The notes under the pieces: model-generated
What the model was told of the DNA's origin: nothing
Databases searched by the model: none
The model's input: the letters and a program-made list of their open reading frames with translations, nothing else
Position numbers and translations under genes: made by a program
Assembly (NCBI RefSeq): GCF_000359125.1
Contig: NZ_CAAF010000056.1
Coordinates: forward strand, 62,001 to 126,000
Direction: 5' to 3'
From: Mesorhizobium sp. STM 4661
Lineage (GTDB): Bacteria > Pseudomonadota > Alphaproteobacteria > Rhizobiales > Rhizobiaceae
Length of the DNA: 64,000 nucleotides
Part shown: piece by piece, positions 39,523-48,065 of the stretch
Layout: each line of letters starts with the position of its first letter
How positions within the stretch are numbered: the first letter of the stretch is position 1

Positions 39523-40296
39523 ATGTTCGAACTTTTCGGAACGTCGCTTCCCTCGCGGCTGCTTCTCGGCACGGCTCAGTATCCTTCACCGGCCATCCTT
39601 GCCGATGCGGTCAAGGCGTCGGGCACATCGGTGGTGACAGTCTCGTTGCGGCGTGAGATGGCAGGCGGGAGGGCCGGCGAAAAATTCTGGTCGTTGATCC
39701 GCGCGCTCGGCACGAGAATCCTTCCCAACACTGCCGGCTGCCACTCCGTCAAGGAAGCGGTCACGACCGCGAAGATGGCGCGCGAAGTGTTCGGCACGAG
39801 CTGGATCAAGCTCGAAGTGATCGGCAACCAGGACACGCTGCAACCGGACGTGTTCGGCCTGGTCGAAGCCGCGCGCATCCTGTGCGAGGACGGTTTTACG
39901 GTATTTCCCTATACCACCGACGACCTTGTTGTCGCCGAGCGGCTGCTGGAGGCGGGCTGCAAGGTCCTGATGCCGTGGTGCGCACCGATCGGTTCCGCCC
40001 TCGGGCCGGTCAACATCATGGCACTGCGTTCGATGCGCGGACACTTCCCGGATGTCCCGCTGATTGTGGATGCGGGGCTCGGACGGCCGTCGCACGCGGC
40101 AACCGTCATGGAACTCGGCTTTGACGCCGTGCTGCTGAACACCGCGGTCGCCAGGGCGGCTGATCCGGTCGGCATGGCGCGTGCGTTCGGCAAGGCTGTC
40201 GAAGCCGGCCGTGAAGCTTACAGCTCGGGAATGCTCGAACCGCGCGACGTCGCCGTGCCATCGACGCCGACAATTGGCAGGGCGGTTTTTTCATGA
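39523..40296 (+). CDS. thiG: Thiazole synthase
   Basis: ThiG makes the thiazole phosphate from deoxyxylulose phosphate, ThiS thiocarboxylate and iminoglycine. The 257-residue (beta/alpha)8 protein has FGTSLPSRLLLGTAQYPSP, ILPNTAGCHSVKEAV, the Schiff-base lysine in SWIKLEVIGN, the phosphate-site loops LMPWCAPIGSALGP and DAGLGRPSHA, and GFDAVLLNTAVARA. The common NTAGC and PLGAPIGSG-type motifs are slightly altered (WCAPIGSALGP). The stop overlaps the thiE start. Confidence 0.95.
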   Translation: MFELFGTSLPSRLLLGTAQYPSPAILADAVKASGTSVVTVSLRREMAGGRAGEKFWSLIRALGTRILPNTAGCHSVKEAVTTAKMAREVFGTSWIKLEVIGNQDTLQPDVFGLVEAARILCEDGFTVFPYTTDDLVVAERLLEAGCKVLMPWCAPIGSALGPVNIMALRSMRGHFPDVPLIVDAGLGRPSHAATVMELGFDAVLLNTAVARAADPVGMARAFGKAVEAGREAYSSGMLEPRDVAVPSTPTIGRAVFS

Positions 40297-40898
40297 AACT
40301 CGATCCCTTCTACCTGATCGTCGACAGCGCTGCCTGGATCGAACGGCTGGTCCCACTCGGCGTCAAGCTGGTTCAGCTTCGCATCAAGACCATGGATGAG
40401 GCCGGGTTGCGCGCGGAGATCCGCAAGGCAAAGGCCTTGTGCGCCCAAAACCGTTGCCAGCTCATCGTCAACGACCACTGGCGCCTGGCAATCGAGGAAG
40501 GCTGCGACTTCGTCCACCTTGGCCAGGAGGATTTGCAGACCGCCGATCGTTCGCGGATTCGGGTAGCCGGCGTGAGGCTCGGACTGAGCACACATGATGA
40601 TATCGAACTGGAAACGGCGATGGCCGCCGGGCCGGACTATATCGCGCTTGGGCCGATCTATCGAACCATCCTGAAGACGATGAAATGGGCGCCGCAGGGA
40701 CTCGAACGGATCAGAGAATGGAAGCATCGGGTAGCGCCAATCCCATTGGTCGCCATTGGCGGTCTCAACCCTGACAGGCTCAACGGTGTTTTCGCGGCGG
40801 ACGCCGATAGCGCGGCAGTGGTCACCGATATCACGCTGAATGCCGACCCCGAAGCGCGCACGCGAGAATGGATCGAAAAGACGGAGCGATGGCGCTGA
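40293..40898 (+). CDS. thiE: Thiamine-phosphate synthase
   Basis: ThiE couples hydroxymethylpyrimidine diphosphate and thiazole phosphate to thiamine phosphate. The 201-residue barrel shows VKLVQLRIKTMDEAGL, CQLIVNDHWRLAIEEGCDFV, HLGQEDL, GLSTHDDIELETA, DYIALGPIYRTILK and VAIGGLNPD. Compared with E. coli ThiE (VQLRxK, VNDRxDVAL, GPxxxTxTK) the VNDHW and TILK variants are noticeable but typical of a rhizobial subgroup as I recall. It overlaps thiG and thiD. Confidence 0.92.
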   Translation: MKLDPFYLIVDSAAWIERLVPLGVKLVQLRIKTMDEAGLRAEIRKAKALCAQNRCQLIVNDHWRLAIEEGCDFVHLGQEDLQTADRSRIRVAGVRLGLSTHDDIELETAMAAGPDYIALGPIYRTILKTMKWAPQGLERIREWKHRVAPIPLVAIGGLNPDRLNGVFAADADSAAVVTDITLNADPEARTREWIEKTERWR

Positions 40899-41659
40899 GG
40901 CGGGAACCGCATGTCCTTGTCGTTGGCGGATCGGACTCCAGCGGTGGAGCTGGAATTGCCCGCGATATAGAAACGGTTTCCGCCTTCGGGCTGCGCAGTT
41001 GTCTTGCCATCACCGCCGTGACAGTCCAGACGCACTCGGCTGTCGAGCACGTCAAGCTTGTGCCGTCGGAGCTTGTCGCCGCTCAGATGCGCGCCGCGTT
41101 CGCTGCCAACGCTGTCGCGGCCGTCAAGATAGGCATGATTGGGACATCGGCGGCTGTTGAGGCAGTCGGCGCTGTTTTGGTCAACCGCCAAGTGCCTGTG
41201 ATACTCGACCCGGTCCTGGCCTCTACCTCGGGACGCAATCTGCTGGCGGACGATGCCATTAATATGCTGCGCCACGATCTGATGCCGATCTGCCGGCTTG
41301 TAACGCCTAACCTGGTCGAGCTGGCTGCGTTTACCGGCTCGTCACCGGCCGCGGACGAAGAAGGGGCTTGTCGTCAGGCTGAAGAGCTATCGAGGACGGT
41401 GAGGACCGCCGTACTCGTCAAGGGCGGCCATGCACAAGGAACCCGTTGCGTCGACGTGCTTTTGCAGCCGAACCAACCTGCAGTTCGGTTTGAGGCGCCC
41501 CGCTTGCCGCGAGAGATGCGCGGAACGGGTTGCATGATGGCCAGCGCAGTCGCCGCCTCGCTTGCTCTTGGAGCGTCGCTGGAAGCGAGCGTGCGCCAAG
41601 CCAAGCAACATGTTTTCGATGCGCTTGCCGGATCGAAGGATATCGGGCCGATAAGCTGA
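40889..41659 (+). CDS. thiD: Hydroxymethylpyrimidine (phosphate) kinase
   Basis: ThiD phosphorylates hydroxymethylpyrimidine and its monophosphate to the diphosphate used by ThiE. The ribokinase-like protein (256 residues) has VLVVGGSDSSGGAGIARDIE at its start, LAITAVTVQTHSAVEHV, VKIGMIGTSAAV, DPVLASTSGRNLL, TPNLVELAAFTG, VLVKGGHAQGT and the anion-hole motif MRGTGCMMASAVAASLA. ATG 40889 gives a family-like N-terminus but overlaps thiE; ATG 40868 would add seven residues. Last gene of the thi operon, followed by a hairpin. Confidence 0.9.
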   Translation: MALRREPHVLVVGGSDSSGGAGIARDIETVSAFGLRSCLAITAVTVQTHSAVEHVKLVPSELVAAQMRAAFAANAVAAVKIGMIGTSAAVEAVGAVLVNRQVPVILDPVLASTSGRNLLADDAINMLRHDLMPICRLVTPNLVELAAFTGSSPAADEEGACRQAEELSRTVRTAVLVKGGHAQGTRCVDVLLQPNQPAVRFEAPRLPREMRGTGCMMASAVAASLALGASLEASVRQAKQHVFDALAGSKDIGPIS

Positions 41660-41668
41660 TCGGCCCGA
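41643..41668 (+). terminator. Hairpin at the end of the thi operon
   Basis: TCGGGCCGAT and ATCGGCCCGA form a ten-base-pair stem with a six-base loop spanning the thiD stop codon. No T-run follows, so it may be a Rho-assisted terminator or an RNA-stabilising end. Confidence 0.65.
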
Positions 41669-41917
41669 ACGTATCCAACGCTCCGATCAAGTCTGGCAGG
41701 CGATCGTGGGTCTACTCCTAGGACATGAAGGCCCTATCGGGGTGAGAATGCGGCATACACGGTCGCTTTCGCCTATGAACAACACGCCGCTTCGAGGAGG
41801 AAGCCGCATGCCTCTGTGCCAACCGGTTGATGGGTCATCCGAAACCCGCACCTAGTCGTCGCTAGCGACAGCATGCCGCTTGGCACGTTGTTGGGTGAGC
41901 GAACGTTCGAACCGGGG

Positions 41918-42946
41918 TTAGCCAACTCGAGCCATAATTGCGGATTGAATCGCCGTTGCGGTATATAGGGAAGCATCTAACGACAGATTCCCAAACGCCG
42001 GTTGACAAAGGAGGTAGTTTGCACCCGCCGCTTCCAGCTGATCAAGAAGAGCTTGTCCCGCAGATGCTGCCGTTCCTACTACGCACAATTCCTTCTCGAT
42101 TGCTGCATCGAAGGTCAGCGGCAGGTTTGGTGGAGTCGGCATGGCATTGAGATCATAAAGGAATTTAAAGCTCTTGAGCCACCGTTCGTAAGCAGGTGCG
42201 GCGAGTGAACGTGCATCTGTTTCAGAACGCCCAATCACGACCATTCGGAGCAATCCAAGAAATGGCGCTTGGTCGTCCGCCTCACTTGTGTGCTCTCGAC
42301 CGGCGCGGAAGGCATCAGTGATTCTTCTAACGGAAGAGGAAGGTCCCACGCACGCTATGTTCATGCCATTCGCAGCGGCCCAGACTGCCGATTCCGGTCG
42401 ATTGGTGGCGATCCAAGTCGGCGGATGTGGACGCTGATGAGTTCTTAGCGTCAGCGGAACGCTGTTCAACTCAAAATGGCGACCTTGATACGATAGCGTG
42501 CCGCCCTTCAGCGCATTGATAAGAATTTCGCTGGCTTCCGCATAGTGGTTTGGCGCCACGTCCGAGCCAATCCCGAAGTAACCCAATTCGATCGGGAGCG
42601 AGCCACGCCCTATCCCAAGTTCGAGCCTGCCACCGCTCAATTGGTCCAGCATACAGATCTCTTCGAACGCACGTAGCGGATGATAGAGGGCAAGCAACAT
42701 TACCAACGGTCCGACACGAAGGCGCCGGGTTCGCTGGGCTACGCTCGACAAGAACAGATTCGGTGAGGGACCTCTCCCATGTGGGGTACAATGGTGCTCT
42801 GCGAGATGATATGCATAGAACCCAAGGTGATCGCACGCCTCCGCTAACATCAGGCGATCTTCGTACTGTCGGGCGATATCGGGGCCGTCCTCGTCCAGAT
42901 GATCGAAGATTCCGACAGCTAGGCCTGAAGGAAAGGCCTTATCCAT
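41918..42946 (-). CDS. Luciferase-like (LLM class) flavin-dependent oxidoreductase
   Basis: A 342-residue bacterial-luciferase-fold monooxygenase using reduced FMN. Features: GIFDHLDEDGPDIARQYEDR, FYAYHLAEHHCTPHGRGPSP (the AEHH region of the luciferase-like superfamily), LRVGPLVMLLALYHPLR, EEICMLDQLSGGRLELGIGRG and PPTWIATNRPESAVWAA. The substrate is unknown; relatives act on sulfonates, aldehydes or aromatic compounds. GGAG lies eight bases before the chosen ATG at 42946; the frame is open to 42994. It is a single gene, transcribed in the same direction as the aminotransferase upstream. Confidence 0.85.
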   Translation of the reverse strand: MDKAFPSGLAVGIFDHLDEDGPDIARQYEDRLMLAEACDHLGFYAYHLAEHHCTPHGRGPSPNLFLSSVAQRTRRLRVGPLVMLLALYHPLRAFEEICMLDQLSGGRLELGIGRGSLPIELGYFGIGSDVAPNHYAEASEILINALKGGTLSYQGRHFELNSVPLTLRTHQRPHPPTWIATNRPESAVWAAANGMNIACVGPSSSVRRITDAFRAGREHTSEADDQAPFLGLLRMVVIGRSETDARSLAAPAYERWLKSFKFLYDLNAMPTPPNLPLTFDAAIEKELCVVGTAASAGQALLDQLEAAGANYLLCQPAFGNLSLDASLYTATAIQSAIMARVG

Positions 42947-43069
42947 GATATTGTCTCCATTTTTGACGCAACAAGTCCTGCTTGCGTATTCCAAGCAATT
43001 TAAAGGTTTCTCGCTTGTGTAATCGCTCGGATTATTGCCTGCGAAATGCTAAAGCAGAGCCTTAACAAC

Positions 43070-44179
43070 CTAATGCGGGGGCCTTGACATATTCAATATT
43101 CTACTAATACGACTAGCGGCACGAAGAAACGCATCCATTTGCTCTTTTGTACCGATGCTGACGCGGATGTAATTTTCCAAACCTTTATCGGGAAAGACGG
43201 CAACAAGTATTTTTTGCCTTGCAAAGGCTGATTGCCACCATGAGCCGTCCTGTCCCGTTGGCACGCGGGCAAGCAAGAAGTTTGCGTGGGAAGGGATTAC
43301 GGAAAATCCAAGTTGCGACAGCGCGAGCGTCACTCGCCGTCGTTCATGCCTGATGTGTCTGTGGTTGTCTGCATAGGCGGCGCGGTGCGCAAGGACGCTG
43401 ATACCAACCGCCTGCCCGATCACATTCATGTTGAAGACGTTCTGGATGTTGCGTAGCCTGCCGATAATTTCAGGGTGACCGAAACCGAAACCGACGCGAA
43501 CGCCGGCGGCAGCATAGCTTTTCGAAAATGTCCTTAAGACCAGAAGGTTCGAATAGCGATTGATGAGGCGTAGACCATTCTCGGGTGCAAAGTCGACGTA
43601 GGCCTCATCCAGCACAATCAAGCGGTCCGATTTCGCTACCAGGCGTTCGATATCGGCCACCGGAACGAACGTTCCAGTCGGATTGTTCGGATTGGCTAAC
43701 AGAATGAACTTGGCGTCCTTTGCAGGACCGAAGAGCAATTGCTCCATCGGCAAGGAATTATCTTCGCTAAATTCGATTTCGACAAATTGAGCACCCTGCA
43801 ACGTTGCAAGTTTGCGGTTGAACGAAAAGCCTGGCGACATCATCGCCACGCTATCCCCCGGGGCAAGGAATGCTCTGTAGACAAGTCCAAGCAGTTCAGA
43901 CGATCCGTTGCCGGCGATCACCTGATCCAGGGAGACGTTGTAGGCATTCGCGGCTGCTTCCCTCAAGCTGATGTTATCGTCTTCTGGATATAGATACTGC
44001 CGTTCGAGAGCTGCAATCGCACTTTGCATTATGATTGCCGGAAGCGGGAAGGGGTTTTCATTCGTGTTTAGTTTTACCCAACTTGAATCCGGCGCTGGTG
44101 TATCGGATGGCAGAGCATCTAACTGTCTCGCCACTTGCGAAAGAGACGAAAGCACACTCTGAAGTTTTGCATCGGACAT
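43070..44179 (-). CDS. HisC-like histidinol-phosphate aminotransferase
   Basis: A 369-residue PLP class I/II aminotransferase. VKLNTNENPFPLP, GNGSSELLGLVYRAFL, LLANPNNPTGTFVP, VLDEAYVDFAPENG, the PLP-lysine RTFSKSYAAAGVRVGFGFG and the C-terminal NYIRVSIGTKEQMDAFL identify the HisC branch. The usual HisC ends RITIGT; here RVSIGT. No other his genes are near, so it may be a specialised paralogue acting on histidinol phosphate or aromatic amino acids. It lies 123 bases upstream of the flavin monooxygenase start and could share its transcript. Third-position GC is lower than in the bio and thi genes. Confidence 0.85.
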   Translation of the reverse strand: MSDAKLQSVLSSLSQVARQLDALPSDTPAPDSSWVKLNTNENPFPLPAIIMQSAIAALERQYLYPEDDNISLREAAANAYNVSLDQVIAGNGSSELLGLVYRAFLAPGDSVAMMSPGFSFNRKLATLQGAQFVEIEFSEDNSLPMEQLLFGPAKDAKFILLANPNNPTGTFVPVADIERLVAKSDRLIVLDEAYVDFAPENGLRLINRYSNLLVLRTFSKSYAAAGVRVGFGFGHPEIIGRLRNIQNVFNMNVIGQAVGISVLAHRAAYADNHRHIRHERRRVTLALSQLGFSVIPSHANFLLARVPTGQDGSWWQSAFARQKILVAVFPDKGLENYIRVSIGTKEQMDAFLRAASRISRILNMSRPPH

Positions 44180-44435
44180 GTTTTTCTCCGTTTCAGTCGC
44201 AGAGGGAATCCGGGATGAACTGATGGTCTAGAGCAGATGGCCGACCGACGGTTCGTTCACACCGCCGTTGTCAGCACATTGATCCCGTGAGGTCGGGCGG
44301 GCTGTCCTCCCGGGTCGGATTGGCCCGACCCTCAGGTCCGCATCCACTCGTCATCGGGCCAAGGCTCCGCCAACCACCAATGCTTGATTTGTCCCTGATA
44401 TTTGCCTCGGTCGGCCTTTCAAGGACGCTTGATCT
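44180..44435. other. Short gap before the nifA remnant
   Basis: Contains the 5' region of the HisC-like gene and out-of-frame sequence past the end of the nifA HTH. No separate gene. Confidence 0.4.
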
Positions 44436-45060
44436 GATGCCGTATTTCCTCAGCGTGTATCCAATCTGGCGCGGCGTCAGTCCAAGCAGGCGCCGCCTTT
44501 GCCTGCACTGAGCCACATCTCTCCACGGCCGCGATGACACGCTCGCGATTTGACATACTCGTACCTTTAAAGAGGCTGCGCTGGCAGGCGCCAGCGGTGC
44601 CTGGTCGCTGAGGACGGACGGGACCGTAGCGGCGGCCGAAGGAGCAGCCTCAGTCGGCCGCGTGGCCAACCTGTCTGGCATCATCGGCCCCAGTTGCAGC
44701 ACCTTGTTGCCCGGTCCGCTCTTCCACGGCGCCGCGGAAAAACACTGTCCGTGGCAGCAGTCAAAGTCGTTTCTGCCGATTGACGCTCCCGCTGCCAGGA
44801 ACATGCGATGCAGCTTCACTGTCTGCCCAAGCAGATTGGCGATTGTGGTGAGGAGGCGGAGGTCGTAATCGAGGAGGGAACCTGATTTGTTGTCCAGGAT
44901 GCGGTCGATGGTCGGCGTGCCCACGACGTTCGCATCGACGCGAACGGGTACGCCGATGAACGACACTTTCATGTTGTCGGACGCCCCGAGTACGTCCTTG
45001 TCGGCGGCGTTGAAAGCAAGCGCGAAAAAAGCCCTGGCCGTAAGTCGGGGCGCTGCAACG
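44436..45060 (-). pseudogene. nifA: nifA remnant lacking the AAA+ domain
   Basis: NifA activates nif and fix promoters with RpoN. On the - strand the frame reads AFNAADKDVLGASDN, VSFIGVPVRVDANVVGTPTI and LLTTIANLLGQTVKLHRMF, the end of the N-terminal GAF domain. It then jumps to NDFDCCHGQCFSAAPWKSG, the redox-sensitive cysteine linker of rhizobial NifA. The roughly 240-residue AAA+ domain (GESGTGKE, GAFTGA) is wholly missing. The C-terminal HTH follows: NRERVIAAVERCGSVQAKAA in one frame and LLGLTPRQIGYTLRKYGI in the next, so there is also a frameshift. It cannot activate transcription. Confidence 0.88.
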
Positions 45061-45326
45061 TAGTCGAGTGCACAGCGGTGCGATGCCTTGCCATGGGTTT
45101 CCTTTCATGAAGCGCGATCGTCGACTGGCTCTGCACGCCGCAACCGCACGTTGATTCAACGAGACGGGAATGGGGCGGGAGAGTCAATCGAGCTTTCTTT
45201 CATTCGCGAAAGGAAACTCTGCGCTCATGATAGAATTCCATCAGTTTCATATAGCTCCGGTAGATGATGTCGAACGGCAGAATGTCTGCCCCGGCGTCGC
45301 CGCGGTGCCGGTGCTGATGGCCCGGG
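45061..45326. other. Gap between nifA remnant and insertion sequence
   Basis: Probably the decayed 5' part of nifA; no readable frame. Confidence 0.4.
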
Positions 45327-45390
45327 TGACCTTGCCCCTCTGATCTAATCCGGTTTGAAGTTCGTTCTGGCCCATCGAGAGGACCAGGAC

Positions 45391-45653
45391 ATGAAACGTA
45401 GCCGCTTCTCTGAAGAGCAGATCATCGGAATTTTGAAGGAACACGAGGCCGGGGTATCGGTTGCCGATCTGTGCCGCAAGCACGGGGTCAGCGACGCCTC
45501 GATCTACAACTGGAAGGCCCGTTCCGGCGGGATGGATATCTCCGAGGCTCGGCGACTGAAGGCACTGGAGGACGAGAACACGCGGCTGAAGCGGCTTCTG
45601 GCCGACGCCATGCTCGACAATGCCGCGTTGAAGGATCTTGTGGGAAAGAATGT
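45391..45653 (+). pseudogene. IS3-family OrfA, 3' end disrupted
   Basis: MKRSRFSEEQIIGILKEHEA, then GVSVADLCRKHGVSDASIYN (HTH) and LEDENTRLKRLLADAMLDNA (leucine zipper) match IS3 OrfA almost completely up to KDLVGK. Here the IS110 element enters, and translation runs on to a stop at 45714 with about 20 foreign residues. The OrfA-OrfB frameshift site is thus separated, and OrfAB transposase cannot form. Confidence 0.9.
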
Positions 45654-47009
45654 ATGGTCCGCCCCGTCCGTGCAAGGGTTCGCGACATCGCCGATGACGA
45701 TTCCAGTTGCGTAAATGTATCCGGCCTCTCGCGAGTGAGCTGCTGTTGCAGCCAGGCCATGATGAGATCCGCGCACGCCGTTCCCAATAAATGGTTCGGG
45801 CACGAAGCCCGCTTTTTTGCACAGGGCTTACGGCATGCTGATCCACTGTTTCGTCATCACTATTCCCGAGCCTTGCAATCGAGCCGGAGCGTCAGGCGAA
45901 AGCAGGGTCCCTGCGTTCGTAGAGCGCTCCCGGCTTGGTCAGGACAACCCAGACAATGCGCGCCATCTTGGCGGCAAGTGCGACAACAGCTTTGTTCGGG
46001 TGCATACGGCTCTGCAACCCGTCAAGCCAGCTTCCCAGGCGATCCCGGGTTCGATCCAGGTGACGGAAGCATGATCGCGCGCCATGAACGAGCAGCTTGC
46101 GAACGTAGCGGTTCCCGCGCTTGCTGATACCGAGTAGCTTCTGCTTGCCTCCGGTCGAGTATTCTCGAGGGACAAGGCCCAGCCAAGCGGCCAGATCGCG
46201 GGCCTTCCGGAACTGGCGCCCATTGCCGACGGCCGCAAGAAGGGCGGTGGCGCCCAGTGCTCCGATTCCGGGGATCGTCATAAGCCGGCGGGCAACATCT
46301 TCTCGATCTGCAATCCCAGCGATCTCCCTCGTCACGTCGTCGATGCGCTGCTCCAGCCGGCGTAGGTCGGCGAACAGGTCCGAGAGCAGTTTGCGCATCG
46401 CCGGCGAGAGGTCGTTCGACGCGTCGTCCAGAACCAGTGGCAGGTCGAGTTTGAACAGGCCCGCTCCCTGTCTCAACGCGATGCCATATTCCAGGCAGAA
46501 CGCTCGCATCTGGTTGATCAGACGGGTTCGCGTGCCGATCATCTGGTCGCGTACCCGATGCAGCGCCTGGAGGTCAGCTTGTTTCTCGCTCTTGATTGCT
46601 GCGAACCGCATCGTCGGCCGAGTGGCAGCTTCGGCGATGGCCTCGGCATCGATAATGTCACTCTTGTTCGACTTCACGTAGGGCTTCACGAACTGCGCTG
46701 GGATCAGGCGAACCTTGTGCCCCAGCGCATGCAGTCTCCTGGCGATCCATTGCGATCCAGCGCACGATTCCATCCCGACGATTGCCGGCGCTGCCCGCTC
46801 AAAGAACTTCATCAACGTATCGCGTCGGAAGCGAACTCGCTGGACGGGCTCGCCGTCGCTGTCCAAGCCGACGACGTGGAAGATGTTCTTGCCGATATCG
46901 ACACCATAGACGGCCGCAGGGCGCGGCGCATTGCGTGGGGACATTGCAACCTCCTTTGTTGTGACTGCCCAGATGATGCTGCGGGAGGACGGGGCGGACC
47001 ATCCCATTA
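45653..47009 (-). mobile_element. IS110-family (IS1111-type) insertion sequence
   Basis: A 16-base perfect subterminal inverted repeat bounds it: ATGGTCCGCCCCGTCC at 45654-45669 and GGACGGGGCGGACCAT at 46987-47002. The sequence AATG occurs at both flanks (ending 45652 and at 47009), a possible target core. One transposase gene is on the - strand. A 222-base non-coding stretch between the left repeat and the transposase stop is where IS1111-type elements encode their bridge RNA. IS110-type elements with inverted repeats usually belong to the IS1111 group. Confidence 0.85.
45892..46944 (-). CDS. IS110-family transposase
   Basis: The 350-residue recombinase has the N-terminal RuvC-like DEDD domain (YGVDIGKNIFHVVGLD with the first Asp; GMESCAGSQW with Glu; NKSDIIDAEAIAEAA with Asp pair), a coiled-coil middle, and the C-terminal Tnp20 domain MTIPGIGALGATALLAAVG, ARDLAAWLGLVPREYSTGGK and GNRYVRKLLVHGARS, containing the catalytic serine region. 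AAGGAGG precedes ATG 46944; an upstream ATG at 47007 is rejected since it lies beyond the inverted repeat. The gene is intact, so the element may be active. Confidence 0.93.
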   Translation of the reverse strand: MSPRNAPRPAAVYGVDIGKNIFHVVGLDSDGEPVQRVRFRRDTLMKFFERAAPAIVGMESCAGSQWIARRLHALGHKVRLIPAQFVKPYVKSNKSDIIDAEAIAEAATRPTMRFAAIKSEKQADLQALHRVRDQMIGTRTRLINQMRAFCLEYGIALRQGAGLFKLDLPLVLDDASNDLSPAMRKLLSDLFADLRRLEQRIDDVTREIAGIADREDVARRLMTIPGIGALGATALLAAVGNGRQFRKARDLAAWLGLVPREYSTGGKQKLLGISKRGNRYVRKLLVHGARSCFRHLDRTRDRLGSWLDGLQSRMHPNKAVVALAAKMARIVWVVLTKPGALYERRDPAFA

Positions 47010-47939
47010 ATGGTGACGCCCGCGGCCAAGCGGAAAGCTGTCACTCGCCTGAAGGAAGGCTTCGGGATGAGCGAACGGCGGGCGTGTAAAGCCATCGGCT
47101 GTTGCCGCATGACGGTTCGCTACGAGACCAGCAGGCCGGACGACCGCGAGGTTCGCGAGCGGATGAAGGCGATCGCGCAGGAGCGTCGCCGGTTCGGCTA
47201 CCGGCGTCTTCTCGTGATGCTGAGGCGGGAGGGCCTGGTCGTGAACCACAAGAAGCTGTTCCGGCTCTATCGGGAGGAGAAGCTCGCCGTTCGCCGCCGT
47301 GGCGGCCGCAAACGGGCGATCGGGACCAGGGCGCCGATGCTGGTGCCGCTGAGGCCCGACGAGCGCTGGTCGCTCGACTTCGTGTCGGACCAGCTCACCG
47401 ACGGGCGCCGCTTCCGCATCATGGCCGTCGTCGACGACTGCACGAGAGAGTGCTTGGCACTCATCGTTGATACGTCTCTCTCGGGCATGCGGGTTGCCCG
47501 CGAATTGGACCGGCTCATTACCGAGCGCGGCCGGCCGAGGATGATCGTCAGCGACAATGGCAGCGAGTTCACCTCGAACGCCATCCTCTCATGGGCGGAT
47601 CAGAGCCGCGTCGAATGGCATTACATTGCGCCCGGCAAGCCGATGCAGAATGGCTTCATCGAGAGCTTCAACGGCCGACTGCGCGATGAACTGCTCAACG
47701 AGACGCTGTTTACCTCGCTGGCTCAGGCGCGCGTAGCCATCGCCCTGTGGCGCGCCGACTACAACACCGCGCGGCCGCACTCCCAAATCGCCTGGCAGAC
47801 ACCGGCCGAGTTCGCCAGCACCTTCAATCCGCGACGGTCGCTCGCGCTGCGCTATGCCAAAGGCTCCGCGCCAGCGCCCGTCGCATCACCCGCCCAGCAG
47901 GGCACAACCCACGCCGGAAACGAACTCAAAACTGGATAG
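47010..47939 (+). CDS. IS3-family OrfB transposase
   Basis: The 309-residue DDE protein has the HTH_21 segment SERRACKAIGCCRMTVRYE, RRFGYRRLLVMLRREG, and the integrase core: Asp in RWSLDFVSDQL, Asp in RPRMIVSDNGSEFTS and Glu in NGFIESFNGRLRDELLNE, then LWRADYNTARPHSQIAWQTP. It is complete, but its OrfA partner is cut off by the IS110 insertion; IS3 OrfB alone does not normally transpose. Confidence 0.93.
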   Translation: MVTPAAKRKAVTRLKEGFGMSERRACKAIGCCRMTVRYETSRPDDREVRERMKAIAQERRRFGYRRLLVMLRREGLVVNHKKLFRLYREEKLAVRRRGGRKRAIGTRAPMLVPLRPDERWSLDFVSDQLTDGRRFRIMAVVDDCTRECLALIVDTSLSGMRVARELDRLITERGRPRMIVSDNGSEFTSNAILSWADQSRVEWHYIAPGKPMQNGFIESFNGRLRDELLNETLFTSLAQARVAIALWRADYNTARPHSQIAWQTPAEFASTFNPRRSLALRYAKGSAPAPVASPAQQGTTHAGNELKTG

Positions 47940-48065
47940 AAACTGGGGCAAGGTCAGCGGTTTTGGGGATTGGCTGACCGGGAGCCGGGCGCCGTGATCG
48001 ACATGCCGTATTGAACGCGGGCCTTGAAAGTTAGGTGGTCGCCACTTGTGGATTCGCAGACCGAC

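Larger units (their letters stand above)
45327..47956 (+). mobile_element. IS3-family insertion sequence, interrupted by an IS110-family element
   Basis: The ends read TGACCTTGCCCC (left, 45327) and GGGGCAAGGTCA (right, ending 47956), a 12-base inverted repeat, with weaker inner similarity (CCGGTTTGAAGTTCG against CGAACTCAAAACTGG). OrfA and OrfB lie on the + strand, with the IS110 element precisely at their junction. No clear 3-4 base target duplication flanks the ends (GGG and GCG), so the element may have recombined. Without the insert it would be about 1.27 kb, normal for IS3. Confidence 0.85.
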
